Below, piece after piece: positions 8,213 to 15,889 of a stretch of 64,000 bases of DNA; within the stretch, counting starts at the first letter, position 1; each line of letters starts with the position of its first letter. Below the pieces are notes generated by a model. The model saw only the letters and a program-made list of their open reading frames with translations. It was not told the DNA's origin and searched no databases. Made by a program: the position numbers and the translations under genes. This stretch comes from Rhizomicrobium sp. (GTDB lineage: Bacteria > Pseudomonadota > Alphaproteobacteria > Micropepsales > Micropepsaceae), in assembly GCA_037200385.1 (NCBI GenBank), contig JBBCGL010000001.1, positions 2,108,001-2,172,000 of the forward strand. Reading direction: 5' to 3'.

Positions 8213-9022
8213 CTATCGGGGCGGTAGCGCGGCCGCCCGACCGCTTGCCGAAGTGTCGCGTGCGGCGACGCCAGGGCCGGTGCCGTCCTGATCGGCGAGC
8301 GTGATCCCGTTCGCACGGATGCCCGCGAGTAGCTCGGGCGAAACGACAGCCACCGGCTTGGCCGCATCGACGGCCGTTGACGCTGCCCGCGCCGTCTTTT
8401 CCTCTGTCCGCCCGGCGATGGCGCCTTGGAGGCTGTCCCGTTTGGCGTACAGATCGTCCTCCCATTTCTTGTACGCCGGGCTCCTCGTCGCTCCGTGCGC
8501 CCCAGCGTCGTGCAACTGGTCGATGGAGAGCTGGACGGCACGAAGGTTTCCTTCCGGGGAATTCTCCGCCCTGGCCCTCTCGATAGCTTGCTGCCGCTCA
8601 GCCTCGCGATGTCGGTATTCTTCTTCATCCTGCGCCGACGCGAAGGTCAGGTAGGAATCGAAGATGCGACGCTTGTAGTAGTCGTCCATGAAGCCGGTCG
8701 TGGCGTTGCGCGCCGCCTCGCTGGCGGCAGTCAACGTCATGCTCGCCGTCTGTTCGGTGGTCGCGCCCTGGACAGCCGTCGTCGCGGTACGCGCCGCTGA
8801 CGTATAAGCGTGAGCGTCCGCTACGGCGGACGCCAGGGCCGCGCGAAGGACGGTCACGTCCTTCGCGCTTGAGACCAATTGGTCTCGCAAACGGCTCAGT
8901 TGGAGAAGCTTAGCGCCACCAAGCGCCAGCGTGTCGGCATGAAGATGCTGCGTATCAGCGCTGCGAAGTTCGTCGAGCTGCGCGGAAAGAGCGCGCTGGG
9001 CTGCGTCAAGATCGCCAAGCAT
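8213..9022 (-). CDS. Hypothetical long helical protein
   Basis: A 269-residue protein dominated by coiled-coil-prone helices, with Ala/Thr-rich heptads at ~60-110 and a charged segment EEEYRHREAERQQAIERARA around 135-155. There is no signal peptide or membrane helix. It is separated from its convergent neighbour by a single base. Likely part of the mobile element's backbone. No recognised domain. Confidence 0.6.
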   Translation of the reverse strand: MLGDLDAAQRALSAQLDELRSADTQHLHADTLALGGAKLLQLSRLRDQLVSSAKDVTVLRAALASAVADAHAYTSAARTATTAVQGATTEQTASMTLTAASEAARNATTGFMDDYYKRRIFDSYLTFASAQDEEEYRHREAERQQAIERARAENSPEGNLRAVQLSIDQLHDAGAHGATRSPAYKKWEDDLYAKRDSLQGAIAGRTEEKTARAASTAVDAAKPVAVVSPELLAGIRANGITLADQDGTGPGVAARDTSASGRAAALPPR

Positions 9023-9200
9023 ATCGGCGGACAGCGCATCGTTGCTGTTCGCACTCGATGCAGACTGACGCGATAAATCTGTAGGCTGAAATGCGATAAC
9101 AACTCCGCTCTACTCAAATTATCGCAAACGGCAATTAAGAAGTCGTTAACTTTCGCGCAAGCGGCTGATTTCTCGAAAAGAGAACCAACCGCGCGAAAGA

Positions 9201-9220
9201 GGGGCGGCCGAAGCCGCCCC
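9201..9220 (-). terminator. Hairpin terminator with UUCG loop
   Basis: GGGGCGGC and GCCGCCCC flank a four-base loop. Read on the minus strand the loop is TTCG and the stem is followed by TCTTTC. It sits just after the stop of the minus-strand gene 9228..9605, as expected for its terminator. Confidence 0.75.
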
Positions 9221-9227
9221 GTCTCCG

Positions 9228-9605
9228 TCAGAACAGGCTCAGCTGACGCGAGGCAAAATCTCGCTTCTTCCATGAGGCCGTTGCGGCTTCGGCTGCAAGC
9301 CACGCGCGGACGTAGGCGACCGGGCCACCGGCGCTATCGACATACACGTCGCTGATAAAGTGCGAGCGGTAGCCGGTATCGGTGAGGGGAATGACAGCTC
9401 CCTTCGGGCTCAATACCCGGATCTCAAGGTGAGCGATGCCGTCCTTCATTCCCATCCAGTTTCGCTCGTAGGAGATTTCGAGCGAGACGTCGGTCCATAG
9501 CAGCTTTCCCTTTGTGACGCCGCGCTTCCTCGGCTTGGCGGCTGGTTTGACGGAATTGCGCTTGGCAGCTTTGCGCAGCGGCTTGCGAGAGGAGCGGGAG
9601 GTCAT
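9228..9605 (-). CDS. Hypothetical basic-N-terminus protein
   Basis: A 125-residue protein. Residues 1-35 are strongly basic (many Arg/Lys/Ser) and could bind nucleic acid. The remainder looks like a small beta-rich domain (LLWTDVSLEISYERNW and AHLEIRVLSP). The ATG at 9605 is chosen because it forms an ATGA overlap with the upstream gene. It is the second gene of a two-gene operon that ends at the 9201 hairpin. No family recognised. Confidence 0.65.
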   Translation of the reverse strand: MTSRSSRKPLRKAAKRNSVKPAAKPRKRGVTKGKLLWTDVSLEISYERNWMGMKDGIAHLEIRVLSPKGAVIPLTDTGYRSHFISDVYVDSAGGPVAYVRAWLAAEAATASWKKRDFASRQLSLF

Positions 9606-9823
9606 TGCTGACCTCCCTCGGTACCTTCGCGGATGATGCGCATGACGATGCGGCCTTGCAGCGGCACGGCATCGCAGGCGAGCGAGAAGCCCAGGCCATC
9701 CTTGTGAACCCAAGCGGCCCCGATGGGAGTCCAGCTTGCTGCGTCGCCTTCCCCGATGACTCGGTAGAGCCGATGCGTGGGCTTTCGGCCCGGCAGCTTC
9801 GGTTGGTTTGCAGATTTAGCCAT
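9602..9823 (-). CDS. Small hypothetical protein, first gene of a bicistron
   Basis: A 73-residue protein starting at an ATG with an excellent GGAAGGAG site upstream. The sequence reads like a small single-domain protein (THRLYRVIGEGDAASWTPIG, then GAAWVHKDGLGFSLACDAVP). That pattern resembles small conserved proteins on proteobacterial integrative elements. Its stop overlaps the next start. Function unknown. Confidence 0.65.
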   Translation of the reverse strand: MAKSANQPKLPGRKPTHRLYRVIGEGDAASWTPIGAAWVHKDGLGFSLACDAVPLQGRIVMRIIREGTEGGQQ

Positions 9824-10354
9824 GATGGTCTCCTTCCAATTCCGCCACGGACCATTCCGCGGCTTCATGGGGAGCCAAGGGAGCGGGCCATTCGAGCCGG
9901 CGGTCACACCTCACGCCGTGCCCGAAGGGAGCGGAGCTGCACGGACTCGGCGAAGCGCAGTGAAGACGGGGGAGGAAGCGAGCTAGGTTGATCGGCGGCG
10001 GGCCCGCGCCAAAACGCTCACTAATAAGAAGCAGCGATGTTCACGTATGGCGCCGGGAGGAGCCGTTGGCGTTCGCCCAACCGAACGGGCTGCAACGCAG
10101 CTATCGGCTTGCGGCACATGGGAACACGCCAGCAGGCAGGCACGGGGTTCGATTCACAACGGTTCTGGCGTCCTCGCGTATTCGGTCGCCATCGCAGGGC
10201 CTGGCTCGATCGGTAGCGCCTTCGTCGGCCGGGGCCGGCAAGTGCAAGCACTCCTCCACTTACATTGCGGTCGCAAGCGATGCGGCTGCCCCCTGCGGCG
10301 CAATTCCTCTTCGCATGGCCGCGATGGTCGCGAGCCGGAAACGAAGGAGGACTT
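9824..10354. other. 531-bp gap without a supportable gene
   Basis: Several frames are open on both strands here, but none has a good ribosome-binding site or a recognisable protein. The middle (about 10,190-10,290) contains self-complementary GC-rich stretches such as GGCCGGGGCCGG. The region must hold the promoters for the divergent bicistron (9823, minus) and the small genes starting at 10355. A structured RNA cannot be excluded. Confidence 0.5.
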
Positions 10355-10552
10355 ATGGAACCACTGACGAAAATCGAACTAAGGACCTGCAAATGGCTGG
10401 GCGTGCTGGCCTTCGCCTGCGCGGTGACGGCAGAATTGCTCGATCTCGCGCAAGGCCCGAATGGACAACGCGCAACCTTCGCTGCTCGCGAACGGCTCCG
10501 CCGCGCCGGACGACTGGCCAAAAACAGCGCCTCTCAATGGAGGCGCCAATGA
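10355..10552 (+). CDS. Small membrane-associated protein upstream of the defence genes
   Basis: A 65-residue protein with a strong AAGGAGG site 4 bases before the ATG. Residues 13-30 (WLGVLAFACAVTAELLDL) form one hydrophobic helix. The C-terminal half is strongly basic, consistent with a single-pass or membrane-surface protein. Its TGA overlaps the ATG of the next small gene. Unknown family; the position suggests it may be co-expressed with the Gabija-like pair. Confidence 0.55.
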   Translation: MEPLTKIELRTCKWLGVLAFACAVTAELLDLAQGPNGQRATFAARERLRRAGRLAKNSASQWRRQ

Positions 10553-10644
10553 AGCTCGCGAAATTCACGCTGCTGCTTGCTGCTGTCGCTCAGCTGATCG
10601 CGGCGCTGGCTGAACTCATCGATGCGGTAAAGGGTGGCCCTTGA
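10549..10644 (+). CDS. 31-residue hydrophobic microprotein
   Basis: A very short frame, ATG overlapping the previous stop (ATGA), with GGAGG at 10539-10543. The product is almost one hydrophobic helix (FTLLLAAVAQLIAALAELI) with a charged start and end. Its helix has the same style as that of the upstream gene (a hydrophobic run ending in AELID/AELLD), so the two may be related or interact. Could be a holin-like or toxin-like peptide; this is inference only. Confidence 0.45.
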   Translation: MKLAKFTLLLAAVAQLIAALAELIDAVKGGP

Positions 10645-10721
10645 GCGCCACCTAGAACGAGAATTGGGAGGTGGTGACAACTACAAATACTGCTATCACT
10701 AAGGCCGGAAGGGGAGATGAA

Positions 10722-12431
10722 ATGGCCCGGGTTCGCGTCGTTGAAATACACCATTTCCGAGGGATCAAATCTCTTCGGTGGCTTCCGTCTGCCGGTATCA
10801 ACTGCTTGATCGGTCCGGGCGATAGCGGCAAAACTACCGTGCTTGACGCCATCGATCTTTGCCTCGGCGCGCGCCGGAACGTGCAGTTCACGGATGCTGA
10901 CTTTCATGCGCTCGACATTTCAGCGCCGATCTCGATCTCGGTTACAATTGGAGAGCTTGAGGAAGGCCTCAAGGAGCTCGATGGATACGGGCTATACCTT
11001 CGCAGCTTCGATGACAGGAATGGCGCAATCGAGGATGAACCTGAGAAAGACGGCGAGACTGTTCTGACAATCAACCTCTCCGTATCAACCGATCTTGAGC
11101 CAGTATGGACGCTGAGGTCCGAACGCGCTGCCGCGCAGGGCGTCACGAGAAATTTGAGTTGGGCGGATCGCGTTCGGCTAGCTCCGACCCGCATCGGGGC
11201 ATTTGCGGACAACAATCTGAGCTGGCGGCGTGGCTCGGTGCTGAATCTTCTTTCGGAAGAGCGGCCCGACGCGTCGGCAGCCTTGGTCAAGGCAGCAAGA
11301 GATGCCCGCGCGGCTTTCGGCGATCAGGCCGAAGAACAGTTGGGCGAAACACTCGACATAGTCGCGAAGACAGCAAAAGAGCTTGGTATCCCCTTCGGCA
11401 AGGCACTGAAGGCACTGCTTGACACACATTCCGTCTCGTTCAGCGGAGGCACGATTTCCCTCCATGACGAGCAAGGTGTGCCTTTGCGCGGCCTCGGCCT
11501 GGGCTCAGTACGGCTGCTGACGGCTGCGCTGCAGCGCAAGGCGTCCAAGCAAGCAACCATCGTTCTTGTCGATGAACTTGAGCATGGGTTGGAGCCGCAC
11601 CGAATCATGCGGCTCCTCAGCTCGCTGGGTGCGAAGGAGAAGGCGCCCCCGCTTCAGGCGTTCGTCACCACCCACTCCCCCGTTGCGGTTCGGGAGCTCA
11701 CCGGCGACCAGCTCTTTGTCATCCGGCGGACTGCGGATACGCATGTCGTTCTTCCTGTCGGAACGAGCGATGACATTCAAAGCACCGTGCGTCTCTATCC
11801 CGAGGCTTTCTTGGCATCAACCGTTGTAGTTTGCGAAGGAGCCAGCGAGGTGGGACTTCTGCGAGGCTTGGATTTGTTTCGCATAAGCAGAGGCTACCAA
11901 TCGCTCGGCGCCATGGGAGTCGCGCTTGTGGACGGAAACGGCATCACCAAGGTCTATCCGCGGGCACTTGCATTTCTTGCGCTCGGTTATCGCGTTATGT
12001 TGCTTCGCGACAGCGACGTGCTGCCTAAGCCGGAAGAGGAAAGTCTACTGACTCACGCTGGAGGGAAGCTCCAGTGTTGGCGCATTCCGCGCTGCCTTGA
12101 AGATGAACTGTTTGCTAGCTTGAGCTTGCAGGCCGTGGCTTTGCTGCTGAATCGCGCCATTGAAGTCCATGGCGAATCCCTAGTGGACGACCATATCAAA
12201 TCCGCATCGGGCGGAGCTGCGGCCTTGGCGGCGTACCGTGTTGGGTTGAATGACAATGCACGTTCCACCTTGGCCAGGGCGTCGTGTTCCAAAAAAGCTG
12301 GTTGGTTCAAATCGGTCACATGGATGGAATCGGCTGCTTGCGACATCGTTGGGCCGGCGCTCGAAACCGCTTCCGACCAAGGCTTCTCGAAGTTTCTCTA
12401 CGATATGTTCATGTGGCTGGAAAATGGCTGA
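10722..12431 (+). CDS. OLD-family ATPase/TOPRIM nuclease (Gabija GajA-like)
   Basis: A 569-residue ATP-dependent endonuclease. The ABC-type ATPase has Walker A GPGDSGKT at 31-38, signature-like LGLGSVR at 257-263, Walker B IVLVDELEHGLEP at 280-292 and H-loop TTHSP at 316-320. The TOPRIM nuclease domain follows, with the glutamate in VVVCEGASE (372), an aspartate in ALVDGNG (404) and DSD at 430-432. Length and domain order match class 2 OLD proteins, which pair with a UvrD-like helicase and are equivalent to GajA of the Gabija anti-phage system. The ATG at 10722 follows GGGGAG; an upstream in-frame GTG at 10671 is possible. It overlaps the helicase gene by 8 bases. Confidence 0.88.
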   Translation: MARVRVVEIHHFRGIKSLRWLPSAGINCLIGPGDSGKTTVLDAIDLCLGARRNVQFTDADFHALDISAPISISVTIGELEEGLKELDGYGLYLRSFDDRNGAIEDEPEKDGETVLTINLSVSTDLEPVWTLRSERAAAQGVTRNLSWADRVRLAPTRIGAFADNNLSWRRGSVLNLLSEERPDASAALVKAARDARAAFGDQAEEQLGETLDIVAKTAKELGIPFGKALKALLDTHSVSFSGGTISLHDEQGVPLRGLGLGSVRLLTAALQRKASKQATIVLVDELEHGLEPHRIMRLLSSLGAKEKAPPLQAFVTTHSPVAVRELTGDQLFVIRRTADTHVVLPVGTSDDIQSTVRLYPEAFLASTVVVCEGASEVGLLRGLDLFRISRGYQSLGAMGVALVDGNGITKVYPRALAFLALGYRVMLLRDSDVLPKPEEESLLTHAGGKLQCWRIPRCLEDELFASLSLQAVALLLNRAIEVHGESLVDDHIKSASGGAAALAAYRVGLNDNARSTLARASCSKKAGWFKSVTWMESAACDIVGPALETASDQGFSKFLYDMFMWLENG

Positions 12432-13845
12432 CCCTGAGTTTGATCTCCTGGCCATTGAGAGAGGTACTATTTCCGCGCCGGCTGGGTGCGGTAAGACGCA
12501 TCTAATCGCCCAGGCTCTGATGCGCGCGTCCGTTGCCAAGCCAATCTTAGTGTTGACTCATACCAATGCGGGCGTGGCAGCGCTACGCGGGCGTTTGGAA
12601 GGCGCGAATGTCAATCCGCGATCTTACCGCCTTTCCACCATTGATGGCTGGGCGATGCGATTAGTTTCGACATTCCCGGCGCGCAGCGGCGCCGCGCCGA
12701 ACTGTTTGACGCTTGCGAACCCCAAGACGGACTATCCGAACATTCGCAATGCCGCGTTCGGCTTGCTCAAATCTGGGCATATCCGCGACGTCATTCATGC
12801 CAGCTATTCTCGACTCCTCGTTGATGAGTATCAGGACTGCTCCCTTCATCAGCATGGCATCGTCTATTGCACCGCAGCGACTCTGCCGAGCTGCCTATTG
12901 GGCGACCCGATGCAGGGAATTTTTGGATTTCAAGGCCGTCTCGTTGATTGGGCAACGGACGTCTGTGCGCATTTCCCGCTGGTCGGAGAGCTGACCACGC
13001 CCTGGCGATGGAAGAACGCCGGAACAGAGTCTTTCGGTCAGTGGCTGCTCAACGTGAGAAAAAAACTCTTAGCGCGGGAGGCAATCGATTTGCGTACCGC
13101 GCCGAGCAATGTGACGTGGGTTCATCTCGATGGTACGGAAAACCGCAAACGTCAGCTTAAGGCTGCCGCGACGCGCGCGCCGGATGAGGGAGGCAGCGTT
13201 CTGATTATTGGCGATGCAATAAACCCAGCCGGTCAACGCGAGTTCGCCAGCCAAACGCCTGGCGCTGTGACGGTTGAAAGTGTCGATCTTCGCGACCTCG
13301 TAACCTTTGCCGAGAAATTCGACCTCTCACAGCCGGACGCGGTCAATCACGTTATCGACTTCGCGCAAAGCGTCATGACGAACGTCGGCGCCGCAGAAAT
13401 GATCCGACGCGTGGATTCTCTTAGACGCGGAACTGCGCGCAAAGCGGCCAGCGAGGCGGAGCAGGCCGCGCTCGACTTCACAACAAGTCCCTCGCATACC
13501 TCGGCTGGTGCACTTCTAGCGGAGATTGGTCGCCAAGGCGGCGTACGAGCCCATCGCCCGGGCGTGCTGCAGGCTTGCTTGCGCACTCTGCGATCCTGCA
13601 AGGAGGGTGAGCCGAACGCCCTCTACGAGGCAGCCATTCGCGTCCGGGAGCAGAACCGCGCACTCGGCCGTTCGCTTCCGCGCCGTGCTGTCGGCAGTAC
13701 GCTGCTGCTTAAAGGGCTCGAAGCCGAAGTCGCAGTCATCCTGAACGCGGATGCTCTCGATGCGCACAACTTGTACGTGGCAATGACGCGCAGCTCGAAA
13801 GCGCTTGTCGTCTGCTCTTCGAATCCTATTCTTCAACCGAGATAG
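12424..13845 (+). CDS. UvrD-like superfamily 1 helicase (Gabija GajB-like)
   Basis: A 473-residue SF1 helicase. Walker A is APAGCGKTH (18-26), motif Ia is LTHTNAGVAALRGRL (44-58), motif II is LLVDEYQD (131-138), motif III is GDPMQGIFGFQG, and motif VI is YVAMTRSSKALVV near the C-terminus. The motif IV region reads TPWRWKN where Rep/UvrD proteins have a NYRS-like string. It is shorter than UvrD and matches GajB. It overlaps the OLD gene by 8 bases, so the two are co-translated. GajA/GajB together restrict phage when nucleotide pools fall; that role is taken from the family. Confidence 0.85.
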   Translation: MADPEFDLLAIERGTISAPAGCGKTHLIAQALMRASVAKPILVLTHTNAGVAALRGRLEGANVNPRSYRLSTIDGWAMRLVSTFPARSGAAPNCLTLANPKTDYPNIRNAAFGLLKSGHIRDVIHASYSRLLVDEYQDCSLHQHGIVYCTAATLPSCLLGDPMQGIFGFQGRLVDWATDVCAHFPLVGELTTPWRWKNAGTESFGQWLLNVRKKLLAREAIDLRTAPSNVTWVHLDGTENRKRQLKAAATRAPDEGGSVLIIGDAINPAGQREFASQTPGAVTVESVDLRDLVTFAEKFDLSQPDAVNHVIDFAQSVMTNVGAAEMIRRVDSLRRGTARKAASEAEQAALDFTTSPSHTSAGALLAEIGRQGGVRAHRPGVLQACLRTLRSCKEGEPNALYEAAIRVREQNRALGRSLPRRAVGSTLLLKGLEAEVAVILNADALDAHNLYVAMTRSSKALVVCSSNPILQPR

Positions 13846-13871
13846 GTTGAGAGAAGAAAAGCCCTCGCTTC

Positions 13872-13903
13872 CGCCCATCCCAGTGGCCGGCGGCCGATGG
13901 GCG
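13872..13903 (+). terminator. Possible terminator after the defence operon
   Basis: An 8-bp inverted repeat (CGCCCATC / GATGGGCG) with a GC-rich 16-base loop lies 26 bases after the helicase stop. No T-tract follows. The remainder of the gap to 14096 holds nothing I can support as a gene. Confidence 0.35.
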
Positions 13904-14096
13904 GGCGCTGCGGAAGACGCCGGCAGGCGGGCCGCGTCGAGGCTCGACGCGCCTTTCTCCGCCCGCCGTCTTGGCGCCAGGACGGCTAAGTTCGCCAGCG
14001 GCGCGCCGTCATGGCGCGGAGCCGCCAACTGCCGGCGCAGCGAAGCTCGCTGCTTGTTTTCCCGGCGTCGTGCAGGCCCCGAAAGGGTAACGAAGA

Positions 14097-15617
14097 TCAG
14101 GCGTGAGTTCGTGGCGGCGTCGGCCTACGGCGGATCGCCAGCGCACGGGCCGCTTTGGCATCGGCATCCTTGCGGCTGCTTTTCCTGCTGCGCGCTTTCT
14201 TTGCGGGTTTCGTTTTCTTGCCGGCATCGGCTTCCGCATTGCCATCGGCATCCTGCGCCGGATCGACCGGGTCCCAGCTGCCGATGCCCTGCAGCACGCG
14301 GTCGGCGTGCTTGATCGTGTTCACGTGGCCGTAGTGCTCCTCGATCATCTTGACCGAAGTGCCCATCTGCTCGGCCAGGAAATACACATCGACACCTTCG
14401 CTCAGGCGAAGCGTGGCGTAGGTATGGCGGAAGCAATAGGTCGAGCGCGGAATGCCCTGCGGGCCGTCGCGCAGCTCGGCGTATTCGAGCATTGCGTCGA
14501 TGAGGTGCTTGTAGAGCGATTTGTCTGACTTGCCACTGAGCGTCGAGAACACCGGATCGGCAGGGCCGACAGCCTTGCTCAGCTTGCGGACGCGTTCGAG
14601 ATAGCCATGGACACTGGCCGGCGCGACCAGCTTGCGCGACTTGCCTTTACCGGTCACGAACAGCACCACGAGATCACGCCCTTCACGGTCCCTGGCGGCG
14701 GTGATATCCCGCCAGCGTAGATTGCGTGCCTCGGGCGGCCGCATTCCGGTGTTGCACATGATCAGCATGAAATTATAGGCGATCTCGCGATACCAAGCTG
14801 AGCGCGCGTCGGAGGCCTCCGTGATCCACTTGCGCGCCTTGGTATGCAGGCGGCGATATTCCTCCAGCGTGAACTCGTCGCGCCTGAGCTTCTTGAGGTT
14901 CAGCCTGCCTTCGAAGCGCTTTTCGGCGGACACATAACGCTTGCGCTGCGCATAGGCCATGACTGCGCCGAAGATCGACATCTCGAACCCGATGGTGGCG
15001 TCGCTGACGATGATCCAGGGCTGGTCCTTGCCCTTGGCGGTTGCATTGACCTTGGGAAACTTGCGCCGGTCGATCTTGGCGCGGCGCGCCTTCTCGCGCG
15101 CCGCGTCGGCGGCGTCGGCCAGCTTCCTGGACCGCTCGACCTCGTCATCGGTGCGCTCCCGGGTGAAGCCGGGGCGCGCCATGCGGCCTTCGCCATAGGC
15201 GCGCCGCCAGTTGGGGTAGTTCTCCCAGCGGTCGGAGCCGATGAGGTTGATCTGAATGGAGCCGACATAGGCGTTGAGCTTGCTTTCGATGACCGAGCGC
15301 ATACGCTTCACGCGCTCATAGGTGATCTGTCCGGCCTTGGCCCGCAGCTCCTCCTCGGCCAGGAAGTCCTTGGCGATCTGGCGGAAGGGCCGGTTGAACA
15401 GCGGCATGTCGTGCTTGATGGCGACGCGCAGCTCGATTTCCTGCTCTCCCGCCATGCGGCGCGCGTCTTCGATGTAAGGCGTCTTGAGGGAGACCGTCTT
15501 GTAGCGGTCCTGCTTCGGCAGCCGCATCCGGCAGTACCAGTTGTCGTGACCGACATCGGCGCGCCGGAAGATTACGACGCCGCGCTTCACCTCCTCCGTG
15601 TCCATCATGAACGCCAT
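14097..15617 (-). CDS. Tyrosine recombinase/phage-type integrase
   Basis: A 506-residue site-specific integrase, probably the enzyme that inserted this element. The N-terminal part holds arm- and core-binding regions (to ~270). The catalytic domain shows the first arginine in NTGMRPPEARNLRW, the beta-strand lysine in TGKGKSRKL, the second box YCFRHTYATLRL, and HYGH near the nucleophile. The C-terminal ~45 residues are Lys/Arg/Ala-rich and probably disordered. It is the outermost gene of the element, transcribed inward, and its promoter lies in the AT-rich 15,620-15,750 stretch, the likely site of attR/attL. Confidence 0.88.
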   Translation of the reverse strand: MAFMMDTEEVKRGVVIFRRADVGHDNWYCRMRLPKQDRYKTVSLKTPYIEDARRMAGEQEIELRVAIKHDMPLFNRPFRQIAKDFLAEEELRAKAGQITYERVKRMRSVIESKLNAYVGSIQINLIGSDRWENYPNWRRAYGEGRMARPGFTRERTDDEVERSRKLADAADAAREKARRAKIDRRKFPKVNATAKGKDQPWIIVSDATIGFEMSIFGAVMAYAQRKRYVSAEKRFEGRLNLKKLRRDEFTLEEYRRLHTKARKWITEASDARSAWYREIAYNFMLIMCNTGMRPPEARNLRWRDITAARDREGRDLVVLFVTGKGKSRKLVAPASVHGYLERVRKLSKAVGPADPVFSTLSGKSDKSLYKHLIDAMLEYAELRDGPQGIPRSTYCFRHTYATLRLSEGVDVYFLAEQMGTSVKMIEEHYGHVNTIKHADRVLQGIGSWDPVDPAQDADGNAEADAGKKTKPAKKARSRKSSRKDADAKAARALAIRRRPTPPRTHA

Positions 15618-15750
15618 GACGCCTCCATCCCTGTGCAGATTCCGTGCAGGTTTCCCGCTGTAAGTACTTGATAAGCCGTGCTGTGTCGGGTTTGTGTAGC
15701 TATTTTATACCAGAAATAGTTGTTTACTTCTAGTTATTTAGCTATTTATT

Positions 15751-15868
15751 GTCATCCCCGGCCGAGCGATGCGTTAGCATCGCGAGGGGAAGGGGACCCA
15801 GGCGGTAAACACCGTGACGGTATTTGCCGCCTGGGTCCCCTTCCCTCGCTTCGCTCGCCGGGGATGAC
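15751..15868. repeat. Palindromic interspersed repeat, copy A (118 bp)
   Basis: The ends are GTCATCCCCGGC and GCCGGGGATGAC, and the inner arms are a nearly perfect palindrome around GGGGACCCAGGCGG. It forms a long cruciform or hairpin. It lies between the integrase promoter region and the esterase start. It is one of four related copies in the window (also 16909, 47109, 63514). Confidence 0.85.
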
Positions 15869-15889
15869 AGCGGAGTTTTCGAGGATGAG

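Larger units (their letters stand above)
1..15750. mobile_element. Right portion of an integrated mobilizable/conjugative element
   Basis: The region groups a MobL-type relaxase, a TraG/VirD4-type coupling protein, small transfer-associated genes, a short tyrosine recombinase, a Gabija-like defence pair and a full tyrosine integrase. Housekeeping genes begin immediately to the right. No VirB/Trb mating-pair genes are visible, so this is either an IME or the distal part of an ICE that continues left of the window. The right boundary is inferred to lie between the integrase start (15617) and the chromosomal palindrome at 15751. No attachment-site repeat could be paired because the left end is missing, and no tRNA is present at the right end. 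Confidence 0.8.

Noticed and set aside
10021-10521. Minus-strand 166-codon frame in the 9824-10354 gap
   Set aside because: Arg/Ser/Pro-rich shadow without a ribosome-binding site or family; overlaps the well-supported small gene at 10355.
9988-10644. Long plus-strand frame ending at the 31-residue microprotein
   Set aside because: No start signal at 9988 and low-complexity translation; the two short genes with strong ribosome-binding sites near its end explain the coding signal better.
13805-14314. Plus-strand frame after the Gabija-like helicase
   Set aside because: It starts inside the helicase gene and ends inside the integrase gene; Arg/Ala-rich composition is typical of an antisense GC-rich frame.
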